The notes below the pieces were generated by a model that ran no database searches, was not told where the DNA came from, and saw nothing but the letters and a program-made list of their open reading frames with translations. Positions 40,447 through 50,744 of a stretch of 64,000 bases of DNA are shown here, piece by piece. How positions within the stretch are numbered: position 1 is the stretch's first letter; each line of letters opens with the position of its first letter. The stretch spans positions 620,001 through 684,000 of the forward strand of contig NZ_CP137552.1 in NCBI RefSeq assembly GCF_039691755.1. Reading direction: 5' to 3'. The stretch is from Halomonas sp. Bachu 37. Lineage in GTDB: Bacteria; Pseudomonadota; Gammaproteobacteria; Pseudomonadales; Halomonadaceae. Both the position numbers and the translations under genes were made by a program.

Positions 40447-40980
40447 ATGGAATGGCTGATCATTGTCCTTATCCTGATGTTTGTAGCGGCGCCCGTCATG
40501 TGGCTCAAGCCCTCGCCGCGTCAGAAGCGCCTGGTGAAACTGCGTCGTGAACTGGGCCAACAAGGGGTGACCATAAAATTGGAAAAGCCTCCCTTGCATG
40601 AGTTCAAAGGCACCATGCCGGCGTATCGGTGGCGTTATCCGGAACAGGCACCAGGCCCCGATTTCACTCTGGTACGCGACAGCCACGCCAGCGAAGCGCT
40701 GGAGACGTACCTGCCCGGCTGGCGCTGGCGCGTAGCCCCCTTGCGGCCATTACCCGAGTCGGCGCATCCGTTTTTCGCCCGCTTGCTCGAACGTCTGCCT
40801 CAGGATGCACTTATCATCGAATCAGACCCACAAGCCTTGACGCTATGGTGGTGGGAATCCCAGAACGAAGAACGTTTTCAGCAGTATCTTGATGACTTTA
40901 AAGGCCTGCGCGATGCGCTCGCCGGGCATTCGGATCAGCCACGGACCCAACCTATGGGCCCCCTGGATACTTCTGAATAG
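40447..40980 (+). CDS. Single-pass membrane protein of unknown function
   Basis: Protein of 177 aa: an N-terminal membrane helix (WLIIVLILMFVAAPVMWL), a short basic stretch, then a cytoplasmic domain rich in tryptophan (YLPGWRWRVAPLRPLP; LTLWWWESQNEERF). I recognise no characterised family. The ATG at 40447 follows GGAGAGA; the longer frame from 40354 adds unlikely sequence. It stands alone between the stress protein and the MarR gene. Confidence 0.72.
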   Translation: MEWLIIVLILMFVAAPVMWLKPSPRQKRLVKLRRELGQQGVTIKLEKPPLHEFKGTMPAYRWRYPEQAPGPDFTLVRDSHASEALETYLPGWRWRVAPLRPLPESAHPFFARLLERLPQDALIIESDPQALTLWWWESQNEERFQQYLDDFKGLRDALAGHSDQPRTQPMGPLDTSE

Positions 40981-41033
40981 TTATACCTCTAAATAACCAA
41001 GCGTACCGGGACCGTGTGGTCAGCTCAGAGGCG

Positions 41034-41477
41034 TCAGGAAGAAGTTTCCTTGGCCTGGATGGCAAGTCCATTATGCTCGATTCGTGCCAGCCAACTGTCG
41101 AGCTGCTCTATCTCTTCGTCCTTCAATCCCGCCAGCATCTCCTGGCGGGCGGTATTGGCCACGCTTTCGATCTGTTCGAACAGCGGTGTAGCGGCTGGGG
41201 TCAAATAAACACGTTTGGTGCGGCGGTCATAATCGCAGGTTCGTCTCTCGATCAGTCCCTGGGCTTCCAACTGACTTAACGTACGTACCAGGGACGGGGC
41301 TTCCACCCCAATGGCGCGTGCCAGTTCGCATTGTGGTTGGCCATCTCCCATACGTCCCAGATGGTAAAGCGTTACCCAACGAGTCTGGGTCAAGCCAAGT
41401 GGTGCCAGCCGTCGATCCAGAATGGAGCGCCATAGGTGGGGCAGACGGGCTATTCTAAAACCGATCATCGAACTCAT
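41034..41477 (-). CDS. MarR family transcriptional regulator (SlyA-like)
   Basis: Winged-helix regulator of 147 aa. It shows LGLTQTRWVTLYHLGRMGDG, the recognition helix region EAPSLVRTLSQLEAQGLIERR and the wing DYDRRTKRVYLT, the hallmark of MarR/SlyA proteins. Targets are not evident; the 252 bp upstream (41478-41729) hold no gene and presumably its promoter. Confidence 0.9.
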   Translation of the reverse strand: MSSMIGFRIARLPHLWRSILDRRLAPLGLTQTRWVTLYHLGRMGDGQPQCELARAIGVEAPSLVRTLSQLEAQGLIERRTCDYDRRTKRVYLTPAATPLFEQIESVANTARQEMLAGLKDEEIEQLDSWLARIEHNGLAIQAKETSS

Positions 41478-41729
41478 AAGTCACGTTACACCGCAGTAGT
41501 AATGAAATTGCTATTCTATAACGCTGAAGTCGTCAGGCGCTGCACGAACTGGCCTGCACCGCTGCACCTGAAGAATTCCGTTAGAGCCTGGCCCTGCTGG
41601 TCAGCTGCAATAGGTGAAATCGTATCAATCCTTGCGTAGTTTGCAGAATAAAACCGCTTCCTGTCTTGAGTGAGCGCAATGATTGACACGAAATGACCTG
41701 CTTCGGGAGTGAACCGTTGGGCGACGGCG

Positions 41730-42872
41730 CTACTCCGGTTCGATATCTCCCTGGCCGGGTATGAGACGCCTGAGATTCAAGCGGCTTAGCCCGGTGCGCT
41801 GTATATGACTGTCCGCCAATGTCGCCTGTTCCGGGTCGCTTGATACCGTAAAGCGTACCAAACCGATACGTTGACCGCTGTCGGTCATGATATCGATGCG
41901 CCAATCCCCTTCTGGCTGTTCGGGAAAGTTCAGCTTGTGGCTCCAGGCCCGATAACCCTTCTCCCGGCCACCGTCGATATCCAGTTCCACACTGTCGATC
42001 AATGTTCCCTCATGATGCCATTCATGGGTAATGGTTTCGCTCAAGCCGCGTGGTGCGCGAATGGCGGTATACAGATACAGCCCGTTCTGCGCCAAGCGTT
42101 CCGGTGTTAGGGCCGCGGACCCCTCGGGGGCACGCCGCTCGGTATCCAGGGCCGGGGCCAAGGCATGTCCTGTCATCCACAAGCTTGCCGGAGGCACCCA
42201 TATCCGTCCCATCCACGCCACGCTGGCAAGTGTCAGACTCAAGACGACGAGTATGCCCCAATGGGTGAACGAATGTTGTTTCAGCAGGTGCAGGACACTT
42301 GGCAGGGTAAACACCACCATGGCAATAATGGCTACTATCAGACTTTGCCCTGTGGACAGATGAAGCATGATCGGCAAGGTCACCAGAACCACGAGAAAGA
42401 CGCAGTGCGCATGAAAAACGAAGAAGAGGCTACGCGAGCGACTGGCCATGCGGAAGTAGAGGGGATCGACGATGGATATCAACGCCATGGTGGCGACCAG
42501 GACGGTAAATATCACTTGGCCGCTATTCCAGACAGTAGTAGCGAGTACAAAGGGCAGGGTAAAAAAGAGCGTTTCCTGATGGATCATCTGAGCGATGAAT
42601 GCGGTCACACCACCAGGCAGGGTGGGATAACCACGATGAGCGAGAAAGCGTCCGATCATGCTTTCGGAAAGCAGCAAGACCCAGGCGAACATCAGCCCCA
42701 AGGCCAGGGCGGCTCCCAGCCATTGTTGTCGATCCACCAGGAAAAAGCTGCCCAGCCCTGCGCCGAAGGCCATGGGCGGCCACAGCCAGCTCCAGGGGCG
42801 TAGTCGGGTGACAAACTGCTCGACCCTGTCTTGAAATTGCGCGAGGCGGTTGGCAGTAATAAGCGGTTTCAT
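41730..42872 (-). CDS. DUF5924-like membrane protein with C-terminal DUF2914-like domain
   Basis: About 380 aa: six or more hydrophobic segments in the N-terminal two thirds (including GLGSFFLVDRQQWLGAALALG), then a soluble domain with AIRAPRGLSETITHEWHHEG and GYRAWSHKLNFPEQPEGDWR, matching the DUF2914 style. I recognise the arrangement from pseudomonad and Halomonas genomes; function is unknown. The start is uncertain: ATG 42872 (MKPLITANR) fits homologues, ATG 42920 is an alternative, and neither has a strong ribosome site. Divergent from fadB. Confidence 0.72.
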   Translation of the reverse strand: MKPLITANRLAQFQDRVEQFVTRLRPWSWLWPPMAFGAGLGSFFLVDRQQWLGAALALGLMFAWVLLLSESMIGRFLAHRGYPTLPGGVTAFIAQMIHQETLFFTLPFVLATTVWNSGQVIFTVLVATMALISIVDPLYFRMASRSRSLFFVFHAHCVFLVVLVTLPIMLHLSTGQSLIVAIIAMVVFTLPSVLHLLKQHSFTHWGILVVLSLTLASVAWMGRIWVPPASLWMTGHALAPALDTERRAPEGSAALTPERLAQNGLYLYTAIRAPRGLSETITHEWHHEGTLIDSVELDIDGGREKGYRAWSHKLNFPEQPEGDWRIDIMTDSGQRIGLVRFTVSSDPEQATLADSHIQRTGLSRLNLRRLIPGQGDIEPE

Positions 42873-43010
42873 GGCCGGTGTCGTCTGCGAGGCAAGCGCT
42901 GATCCTAGCAGTCTCGTCATCTGCCGTGGAGTCCTGGCGCCCTTGACGAGGTGAATTAGCCAAAAGTCAGGGCTTGACGTTCTTGTTCGAGTCAACCAAG
43001 CTGTCGCAAT

Positions 43011-43024
43011 CAAACGCCCGTATG
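43011..43024. promoter_or_regulatory. Possible PsrA half-conserved site before fadB
   Basis: CAAAC-GCCC-GTATG, 37 bp before the fadB ATG, matches the PsrA-type palindrome in nine of ten arm positions. It is weaker than the site at 15299. Confidence 0.4.
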
Positions 43025-43060
43025 AATGTTCGGCCAGCTCGAATTTGTGGAGATTCGCGG

Positions 43061-45241
43061 ATGATCTATCAAGGCAATGCCATCACGGTGGCAAGAAACG
43101 GCGACGATATCGCCACTCTCACCTTCGATTTGAAGGGTGAGTCCGTCAACAAGCTTTCCAGCGCTGTCGTTCAGGAGCTGGGTGACGCGGTGAAGGCGCT
43201 GGAAAACGAGAATGGCCTGAAAGGGCTGATGATCACCAGTGGCAAGGATGCTTTCATTGTCGGTGCCGATATTACCGAGTTTCATGGTCTGTTCGACAAG
43301 GGAGAAGAGTACCTGGTCGAAATGAACCTGAAGGTTCACGACATCTTCAATGCCATTGAAGATCTTCCGTTTCCCACGGTGACCGCCATCAATGGCCTGG
43401 CGCTGGGTGGTGGCTGCGAAGTCCTGCTGACCACCGACTTCCGGGTCATGGGCGAAAAGGCCAAGATCGGGTTGCCGGAAACGAAACTGGGCATTCTGCC
43501 GGGCTGGGGCGGTTGCGTCCGCCTGCCGCGCTTGATCGGGGCCGACAACGCCGTCGAGTGGATCGCCGGCGGCACGGAAAACCGGGCAGCCGACGCATTG
43601 AAGATGGGCGCGGTGGATGCCGTGGTGCCCAACGACCAGCTTGAAGCCGCCGCGCTGGATATTCTGGCCCGTGCCGCTAGCGGCGAGCTGGATTACCAGG
43701 CCCGCCGCGACGAAAAGAAACAGCCTCTCAAGCTCAACGCCATCGAACAGATGATGGCCTTCGAGACCGCCAAGGGCTACGTGGCAGGCAAGGCCGGCCC
43801 GCACTACCCGGCCCCGGTCGAAGCCATCAAGGTGATCCAGAAAGGCGCCGGGGAAGAGCGTGCCCGCGCCCAGGCGATCGAGGCCAAGGCATTCGCCAAG
43901 CTGGCCCTGAGCAATGTTGCCTTCAACCTCGTCGGCCTGTTCATGAACGACCAGGTGGTCAAGAAGAAGGCCGGCAAGTACGAGAAGCAGGCGCAGCCGG
44001 TCAAGCAGACCGCGGTGCTGGGCGCCGGGATCATGGGTGGCGGTATCGCCTACCAGAGCGCCTCCAAGGGCACGCCGATCCTGATGAAGGATATCAAGGA
44101 CGAAGCGCTTGAGCTGGGCCTGAAGGAGTCCCGCAAGCTGTTCGCCAAGCAGGTCGAGCGCAAGAAGCTCACCACCGAGCAGATGGCGGAAAAACTGACC
44201 AATATTCGCCCCACGCTCTCCTATGGTGATTTCGGCAATGTCGACCTGGTGGTGGAAGCCGTCGTCGAGAATCCCAAGGTCAAGGGAGCGGTGCTGGCTG
44301 AAGTGGAAGAAAGCGTGGGTGAAGGCACCATCCTTACCTCGAATACTTCGACCATTTCGATCAATCGGTTGGCGCAGAACCTGAAACGCCCCGAGAATTT
44401 CTGCGGCATGCACTTCTTCAATCCGGTCCATCGCATGCCGTTGGTCGAGGTGATCCGTGGCGCGAAGACCTCCGATGCCGCCGTAGGCGCTACCGTGGCC
44501 TATGCCCGCGCCATGGGCAAGACACCGATCGTGGTCAACGACTGCCCCGGATTTCTGGTCAACCGTATTCTCTTCCCCTACTTCGGCGGGTTCAGCTTCC
44601 TGGTGGAGCAAGGTGCCGATTTCCAGCGTGTCGACAAGGTGATGGAGAAATTCGGCTGGCCGATGGGGCCCGCCTACCTGCTCGATGTGGTCGGCCTGGA
44701 TACTGCCGTTCATGCCGGTGAAGTGATGGCCGAAGGTTTCCCTGATCGCATGGGCAGCATGAGCGGCGAGGGTGACAAGAAGAGCGCCATCCAGCTGATG
44801 TACGAAAACGATCGTCTGGGGCAGAAGAACGACAAGGGCTTCTACGCCTATGAAGAGGACCGCAAGGGCAAGCCGAAGAAAGTCAGTGATGAGGCGGCGT
44901 ATGCTCTAGTCAAGCAGGTGGTGAAGGAGGAGAAGGAATTCTCCGACGACGACATCATCGCCCGCATGATGGTGCCGCTGTGCCTGGAAACCGTGCGTTG
45001 TCTTGAAGACGACATCGTCGCTTCCCCGGCGGAAGCGGACATGGCCCTGATCTACGGCATTGGTTTTCCGCCGTTCCGTGGTGGCGCACTACGCTATATC
45101 GATGCGTTGGGTGTAGCGGAATTCGTCAAGCTGGCGGATAGACTAGCGCAAGAACTCGGTCCGTTGTATGCGCCGACCGAGAAACTGCGCAAGATGGCCG
45201 ACGCCGGCAAACGTTTCTACCCCACCGCCAGCCAAGGCTGA
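43061..45241 (+). CDS. fadB: Fatty-acid oxidation complex alpha subunit FadB
   Basis: Multifunctional beta-oxidation protein, 726 aa: enoyl-CoA hydratase/isomerase in the N-terminal half (GALGGGCE-type motif [21 protein letters not shown]) and NAD-dependent 3-hydroxyacyl-CoA dehydrogenase in the second ([43 protein letters not shown]). It forms the alpha2beta2 complex with FadA. ATG 43061 gives the standard FadB start [10 protein letters not shown] with GTGGAG upstream; the longer frame from 42974 is non-homologous. A 567-codon frame on the opposite strand is a shadow. Confidence 0.95.
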   Translation: MIYQGNAITVARNGDDIATLTFDLKGESVNKLSSAVVQELGDAVKALENENGLKGLMITSGKDAFIVGADITEFHGLFDKGEEYLVEMNLKVHDIFNAIEDLPFPTVTAINGLALGGGCEVLLTTDFRVMGEKAKIGLPETKLGILPGWGGCVRLPRLIGADNAVEWIAGGTENRAADALKMGAVDAVVPNDQLEAAALDILARAASGELDYQARRDEKKQPLKLNAIEQMMAFETAKGYVAGKAGPHYPAPVEAIKVIQKGAGEERARAQAIEAKAFAKLALSNVAFNLVGLFMNDQVVKKKAGKYEKQAQPVKQTAVLGAGIMGGGIAYQSASKGTPILMKDIKDEALELGLKESRKLFAKQVERKKLTTEQMAEKLTNIRPTLSYGDFGNVDLVVEAVVENPKVKGAVLAEVEESVGEGTILTSNTSTISINRLAQNLKRPENFCGMHFFNPVHRMPLVEVIRGAKTSDAAVGATVAYARAMGKTPIVVNDCPGFLVNRILFPYFGGFSFLVEQGADFQRVDKVMEKFGWPMGPAYLLDVVGLDTAVHAGEVMAEGFPDRMGSMSGEGDKKSAIQLMYENDRLGQKNDKGFYAYEEDRKGKPKKVSDEAAYALVKQVVKEEKEFSDDDIIARMMVPLCLETVRCLEDDIVASPAEADMALIYGIGFPPFRGGALRYIDALGVAEFVKLADRLAQELGPLYAPTEKLRKMADAGKRFYPTASQG

Positions 45242-45289
45242 AACCACCACGCAGAGGCCGGACAGCAGGCCTACAGGAATTAGGAGTGA

Positions 45290-46471
<1,182 letters not shown>

Positions 46472-46517
46472 CCTGGCTTGAAATGATTCTGACTTGAAGT
46501 AACAACATTGCTGTAGC

Positions 46518-46565
46518 GCAGCGCCCCCTGTTCACAAGTACGCTTCGCGGGCAGGGGGCGTCTGC
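46518..46565 (+). terminator. Hairpin after fadBA
   Basis: GCAG-CGCCCCCTG pairs with CAGGGGGCG-T-CTGC (13 bp with one bulge) around a 21-nt loop. T content after it is low (TTTGATG). Likely the fadBA terminator. Confidence 0.6.
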
Positions 46566-46666
46566 TTTGATGAGGCTGATCAATCTTGTGAGCATTGACG
46601 ATGTGAACAATGAGCAATAAGATGCATTTTGTATGAACTTTAATACTCCACTACGAGATCACTCCA

Positions 46667-46837
46667 ATGGGACTACTCAAAAGCCTTTTCCAGAAGAAGG
46701 ATGCGATAGATAAGCCAGTGGTGCAGACGCAGGAGCCCGTGTCGGTAAAGCCAGATAGGAGCGAGCCTGCCGCTAACGCCGTCAATAAGAAGGCAAAGCA
46801 CGGAGAGGAGGGTGTTTGCTGCGGGTCATGTCAGTAA
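46667..46837 (+). CDS. CCGSCQ-motif small protein
   Basis: ORF of 56 aa missed by length filters. It starts MGLLKSLFQKKD, has a charged low-complexity middle, and ends EEGVCCGSCQ. The terminal CCGSCx motif recalls the CCGSCS-motif protein family, short proteins known mainly from marine gammaproteobacteria and without a known function. The three clustered cysteines at the extreme C-terminus could bind metal or carry a thiol modification (inference). It has its own upstream region and a terminator hairpin. Confidence 0.72.
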   Translation: MGLLKSLFQKKDAIDKPVVQTQEPVSVKPDRSEPAANAVNKKAKHGEEGVCCGSCQ

Positions 46838-46878
46838 CACCGCGAGTTTAGTGTACAAGTGGCACAAGTTAAATATAG

Positions 46879-46910
46879 CGGGCTTGCCTTTCAGGCAGGC
46901 CCGCTTCTTT
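46879..46910. terminator. Bidirectional terminator between CCGSCQ gene and flavodoxin-like gene
   Basis: GCGGGCTTGCCT-TT-CAGGCAGGCCCGC forms a stem of about 12 bp with TTCTTT after it on plus and A-rich sequence before it, serving both convergent genes. Confidence 0.75.
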
Positions 46911-47370
46911 ACAAAACGCCTGCTTCGAGTCCGGCTGACATGGTCATCGCCAGTTCTTCTACCTGGTCGATAAAATCTTCCTGCCATTCGCCGCGCAGGG
47001 TCAGCGGTTCCTGTACCCACTTCCAACGCAAGCCTGTAACGATGCTCTCCACCGCTCGGCGGGTACCAGTACCGTCGTGTCCTGCCCGTATGTAAAGCGC
47101 ACAAGGCAAGCCCTGCTTTTCCTCGAGCACGGCGTAATAGCTACGGTCGAAGAAATCCTTCAGGGCACCGCTCATATAGCCCAGGTTTTCGGTGGTGCCG
47201 AGCAGGATGCCATCACAGGCCATGACATCGTCCGGTCCGGCATCGAGAGGGGGCTTGACCACTATCTCGACGGCCTCGATATCCTCATGCCTGGCACCTG
47301 CTTCTGCCGCCTCACGCAATTTAAATGTATTGGCGGATGGCGCGTGGGCGACGATCAGCAGCTGTTTCAT
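46909..47370 (-). CDS. Flavodoxin-like NAD(P)H oxidoreductase
   Basis: Protein of 153 aa with a flavodoxin fold: LLIVAHAPSANTFKL at the FMN phosphate loop position, DGILLGTTENLGYMSGALKDFFDRSYY at the isoalloxazine loop. It probably binds FMN and reduces small molecules or quinones; no substrate is indicated. The ATG at 47370 has GAGG eight bases upstream; a GTG one codon earlier is also possible. It stands convergent with the CCGSCQ gene and divergent from ectD. Confidence 0.83.
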   Translation of the reverse strand: MKQLLIVAHAPSANTFKLREAAEAGARHEDIEAVEIVVKPPLDAGPDDVMACDGILLGTTENLGYMSGALKDFFDRSYYAVLEEKQGLPCALYIRAGHDGTGTRRAVESIVTGLRWKWVQEPLTLRGEWQEDFIDQVEELAMTMSAGLEAGVL

Positions 47371-47511
47371 CACGCAAACCTCGCTAACAAGCTTATGTAT
47401 TTCTTAGCATAGTGTTATCGGAAACGACTTTGCATGGAAAGCCTTGAACGTCTAGATTAGGAGGGCACCGAGGCCTAACGGTGTGTTTGTGTTATATCAA
47501 AGGAGACTGAT

Positions 47512-48423
47512 ATGAGTACTACCCAGGATCTATTCCCGACGCGGTTGGAACGCAAGATAGGGATGTTCGAGCGCCTCGATCCTGTAATTCATAGCGAAGG
47601 AGCGCAACGCAACAATGGCCCCTTGAGTGAGGAACAACTGAGCGATTACGAACGCAAGGGTTTTCTCTCCTTCGAGAATTTCTTCCCCAGAGAGGAGATG
47701 GAAGCGTTCATCCAGGAGCTGAGAGACTACGAAGACGATGAGGATCTCAAGCTTTCCGAAGGTACCGTACTCGAACCCGGACGCCAGGAAATTCGCTCGA
47801 TCTTCGGCATTCATGAGCTCTCCGAGCGCTTCAGCCGCTTGACTCGTGACCCGCGCCTGTTGGCCATGGTGCAGCAGTTGCTGGGTAGCGACGTGTATAT
47901 CCATCAGTCGCGTATCAATTACAAGCCCGGCTTCAAGGGTAAGGGCTTCGACTGGCACTCCGATTTCGAGACCTGGCATAGCGAAGACGGCATGCCGCGC
48001 ATGCGCTCGCTGAGCTGCTCGATCATCCTTACCGACAATGGCGAATTCAACGGCCCTTTGATGCTGGTACCGGGATCGCATAATTATTTCATTCCGTGCG
48101 TGGGGCGTACTCCGGAGAACAATTACAAGGAGTCGCTCAAGAGCCAGGATGTAGGGGTGCCAGACAACGCCAGCCTGCGCCAATTGATGCTGGAAGGTGA
48201 AATAGAAGCCCCGAAAGGTGGGGCAGGCTCTCTGGTGTTGTTCGAGTGCAATACCATGCACGGCTCCAACATCAACATGTCCTGCTGGCCGCGCAGTAAC
48301 CTGTTCTTCGTCTACAACAGTGTCGAAAACGGCCTGGTCGAGCCTTTCTGCGGCAATCGTCCGCGGCCTGACTTCCTGGCTAACCGCACCAATTGGCAAC
48401 CATTGGAGCCGGTCGAGAGTTAA
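47512..48423 (+). CDS. ectD: Ectoine hydroxylase EctD
   Basis: Fe(II)/2-oxoglutarate dioxygenase of 303 aa that converts ectoine to 5-hydroxyectoine, a compatible solute. The EctD signature FDWHSDFETWHSEDGMP is present; iron ligands are His149, Asp151 and His250 (TMHGSN). It is separate from ectABC, none of which is in the window, as is usual in Halomonas. ATG follows AAAGGAGACTGAT. A terminator follows. The gene is a strong sign of a halophile. Confidence 0.95.
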   Translation: MSTTQDLFPTRLERKIGMFERLDPVIHSEGAQRNNGPLSEEQLSDYERKGFLSFENFFPREEMEAFIQELRDYEDDEDLKLSEGTVLEPGRQEIRSIFGIHELSERFSRLTRDPRLLAMVQQLLGSDVYIHQSRINYKPGFKGKGFDWHSDFETWHSEDGMPRMRSLSCSIILTDNGEFNGPLMLVPGSHNYFIPCVGRTPENNYKESLKSQDVGVPDNASLRQLMLEGEIEAPKGGAGSLVLFECNTMHGSNINMSCWPRSNLFFVYNSVENGLVEPFCGNRPRPDFLANRTNWQPLEPVES

Positions 48424-48487
48424 TCGTCTTACTCTACTCACGCAGGCTTGTTGGCAGCTTGACGTAGTGTGTCACGCCAGAAGAAGA

Positions 48488-48519
48488 AAACGCCGAGGTG
48501 AAAGCTTCGGCGTTTTTGC
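48488..48519 (+). terminator. ectD terminator
   Basis: AAAACGCCGA and TCGGCGTTTTT form a 10-bp stem around GGTGAAAGCT-like loop sequence, ending in five T. It lies 64 bp after the ectD stop. Confidence 0.8.
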
Positions 48520-48575
48520 AGGTCACAGGTAAGCAAAAACAAAATCATCTCGTTGACGATAAAGGGAACGGCGCC

Positions 48576-49823
48576 ATGCAGGAACTCAACCTTGCTCTAG
48601 CCACCATTGCCGGAATGATCCTGGTGTTGAGCTTGTTGTCGCGGCCTGTCGACCATTCATGGCTTTCCGCTCCGCTACTGGCGTTTCTGCTGGGCTTGCT
48701 GCTGAGTCCGCAAGGCCTGGCTTGGCTTGACCCCGCTGCCTGGGGCGACAGTCGATTGTTGATGGAAGAGGTGGCGCGTTTGACCCTGGGTATCAGCTTG
48801 ATGGGCATCGCATTGCGCTTGCCGCCCAAGTTCCCCCTGATCCAGTGGCGTTCCGTACTGCTGCTTCTGGTTGTGGCGATGCCGTTGATGTTCCTGATCA
48901 GCGCCTTGCTCTCTTATGGCGTGTTGGGCGTGCCCTGGCTGATTGCCATGATGATTGGTGCGAGCGTGTGCGCTACCGATCCTGTCATCGCCTCGTCGAT
49001 TGTGACCGGCGGGGTGGCCAAGGAGAATTTACCCAGGGGCTTCCGGCATCTGCTTTCTACCGAGTCCGGGTGCAATGATGGCCTGGCTTATCCCTTGGCG
49101 TTGCTGCCTATCCTGCTGCTTGAGCTATCCACCGGGTCGGCCTGGACCACATGGCTGACCAGAGTGTGGCTGTGGGAGGTGGGCGGCAGCGTACTACTCG
49201 GCGCGGTACTCGGCTGGATGGGGGGAAAGGCGCTGAAATGGGCGGAAGCCAAGAACTACCTGGATCAGCCGTCGTTCCTTTCGATCACCCTGGCATTGAC
49301 CCTATTTGTCCTGGGAGTGGGCAAGTTACTCCACACCGACAGCATCCTGGCGGTCTTTGTTGCGGGTTTGGCCTTCGATCAGGTGGTCGGCGGCAAGGAA
49401 CGAGGAGAGGAGGACAATGTGCAGGAAGCGGTGAACATGTTCTTTACCTTGCCTGTCTTTGTGCTCTTTGGCTTGATTGCACCGTGGGCCGAATGGCTGA
49501 AGCTGGGTTGGAGCGGCGCAGGGCTAGTGATTCTGGTATTACTGCTGCGCCGCCTGCCGGTCATTATGATGATGAGACATCGGCTGCCCCCCGTAAAGGA
49601 AGTGCCTATTACCTTGATCATGGGTTGGTTCGGTCCCATCGGGGTATCGGCACTTTTCTATGCAGTGATGATTTCACAGCGTACCGGAGAGGAAATCGTC
49701 TGGGTGGTGGTCAGCTTGCTGGTCTTTGCTTCGATTATTGCGCATGGCATCACGGCGTCGCCGATGGCCAAGGCTTATCATCGTCACGCATCTGCACAAA
49801 CGTCGGCGAAACAAGACGCTTGA
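48576..49823 (+). CDS. CPA1-type Na+(K+)/H+ antiporter
   Basis: Membrane protein of 415 aa with about twelve hydrophobic segments. It carries the CPA1/NhaP active-site stretch ASVCATDPVIASSIV and the following STESGCNDGLAYPLALLPI, whose aspartates take part in cation binding. It probably exports sodium or potassium for proton uptake, supporting salt and alkali tolerance beside ectD. The ATG at 48576 follows AAAGGGA; the longer frame from 48498 begins in the ectD terminator and is rejected. Confidence 0.9.
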   Translation: MQELNLALATIAGMILVLSLLSRPVDHSWLSAPLLAFLLGLLLSPQGLAWLDPAAWGDSRLLMEEVARLTLGISLMGIALRLPPKFPLIQWRSVLLLLVVAMPLMFLISALLSYGVLGVPWLIAMMIGASVCATDPVIASSIVTGGVAKENLPRGFRHLLSTESGCNDGLAYPLALLPILLLELSTGSAWTTWLTRVWLWEVGGSVLLGAVLGWMGGKALKWAEAKNYLDQPSFLSITLALTLFVLGVGKLLHTDSILAVFVAGLAFDQVVGGKERGEEDNVQEAVNMFFTLPVFVLFGLIAPWAEWLKLGWSGAGLVILVLLLRRLPVIMMMRHRLPPVKEVPITLIMGWFGPIGVSALFYAVMISQRTGEEIVWVVVSLLVFASIIAHGITASPMAKAYHRHASAQTSAKQDA

Positions 49824-49910
49824 CGATTCTGGATTTTACTTCATTTGCCCACAAGCCAGGTATCTTCTACGTTGAAGTACATAAATACATGGATTTCCAA
49901 GGAGAGGACA

Positions 49911-49997
49911 ATGTTGAAATTTCTGGCAAGTACAGCGGGAATCATCTTTCTTATCGGCCTGTTGGTGGTGATCGGCTTGTTGATGTTGATCTTCTAA
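49911..49997 (+). CDS. 28-aa single-helix membrane peptide
   Basis: ATG 49911 follows a very strong ribosome site (AAGGAGAGGAC). The 28 residues are nearly all hydrophobic: MLKFLAST, then AGIIFLIGLLVVIGLLMLIF. It looks like a small membrane protein of the kind that binds larger transporters or oxidases. It sits 21 bp before the ZIP-like gene and may regulate it or the antiporter (inference). Too short for standard ORF calling. Confidence 0.6.
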   Translation: MLKFLASTAGIIFLIGLLVVIGLLMLIF

Positions 49998-50018
49998 TTT
50001 CAGGTTTTATTGCTTTAC

Positions 50019-50744
50019 ATGCTGCTGCAGCTCTTTTTTATTGCAAGTCTGGTTTTAGTCCACGCGTTTGCGGGTAAGCTTGTGAATTTGCAGGCCATAC
50101 CGCGAAGCGCGTGGTTATCCTTTGCTGGTGGGGTATCCGTCGCTTATGTATTCATCCACATATTTCCAGAGCTGACGGAAGCCCAGCAGACGATAGACGA
50201 ACATGGGGCCATTTCGTATATCGAACACCATGCTTACCTGGTGGCCTTGGTAGGCTTGGCGGTGTTCTATGGCCTTGAACACATGGTCAAGTCTCCTTTG
50301 AATGCCGAGCGTCACCAGGGGGGGCACAAGAGTGAAAGCCAACCGATTGCAGCATTCTGGCTGCATATCGGCTCATTTTCTTTATATAACGCCTTGATCG
50401 GTTATTTGCTGGTAGATCAAGAGCAAAGCCCTTTGCAGATGGTGTTCTATACACTGGCGATGGGATTTCATTTTCTGGTCAATGACCATGCCCTCTTGCA
50501 GCATCATCGCCATGTTTATCTCCATCAGGGCAGGTGGATACTTTCTGCGGCGGTATTGTTCGGCTGGGTTTGCGGGCAGTTGGTGGAAGTCAGCGAAGCC
50601 GCGACTAGTACCCTGTTTGCCTTCCTTGCGGGTGGCATCGTTTTGAACATCCTGAAAGAGGAGTTGCCCGAGGAGCGCCAGAGCCGCTTCTGGCCCTTTG
50701 CTTTTGGTACTGCAGGCTATTCGGCGTTTCTGCTGGTTCTCTGA
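50019..50744 (+). CDS. ZIP-like polytopic membrane protein
   Basis: About 241 aa with seven or so hydrophobic segments. Histidine/acid motifs placed within or beside helices, IHIFPELTEAQ, LEHM, MGFHFLVNDHALLQHHRH and AGGIVLNILKEELPEE, resemble the layout of ZIP metal transporters, though the canonical HN..D motif is altered. A divalent-metal role is plausible but unproven. The first in-frame TTG is at 50010, ATG at 50019 is preferred. The 3' end overlaps the convergent gene by 28 bp. Confidence 0.7.
   Translation: MLLQLFFIASLVLVHAFAGKLVNLQAIPRSAWLSFAGGVSVAYVFIHIFPELTEAQQTIDEHGAISYIEHHAYLVALVGLAVFYGLEHMVKSPLNAERHQGGHKSESQPIAAFWLHIGSFSLYNALIGYLLVDQEQSPLQMVFYTLAMGFHFLVNDHALLQHHRHVYLHQGRWILSAAVLFGWVCGQLVEVSEAATSTLFAFLAGGIVLNILKEELPEERQSRFWPFAFGTAGYSAFLLVL

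Noticed and set aside
43010..44713. 567-codon open frame on minus strand
   Set aside because: It lies entirely opposite fadB; composition is low-complexity and no family is recognisable. GC-rich codon usage explains its length.
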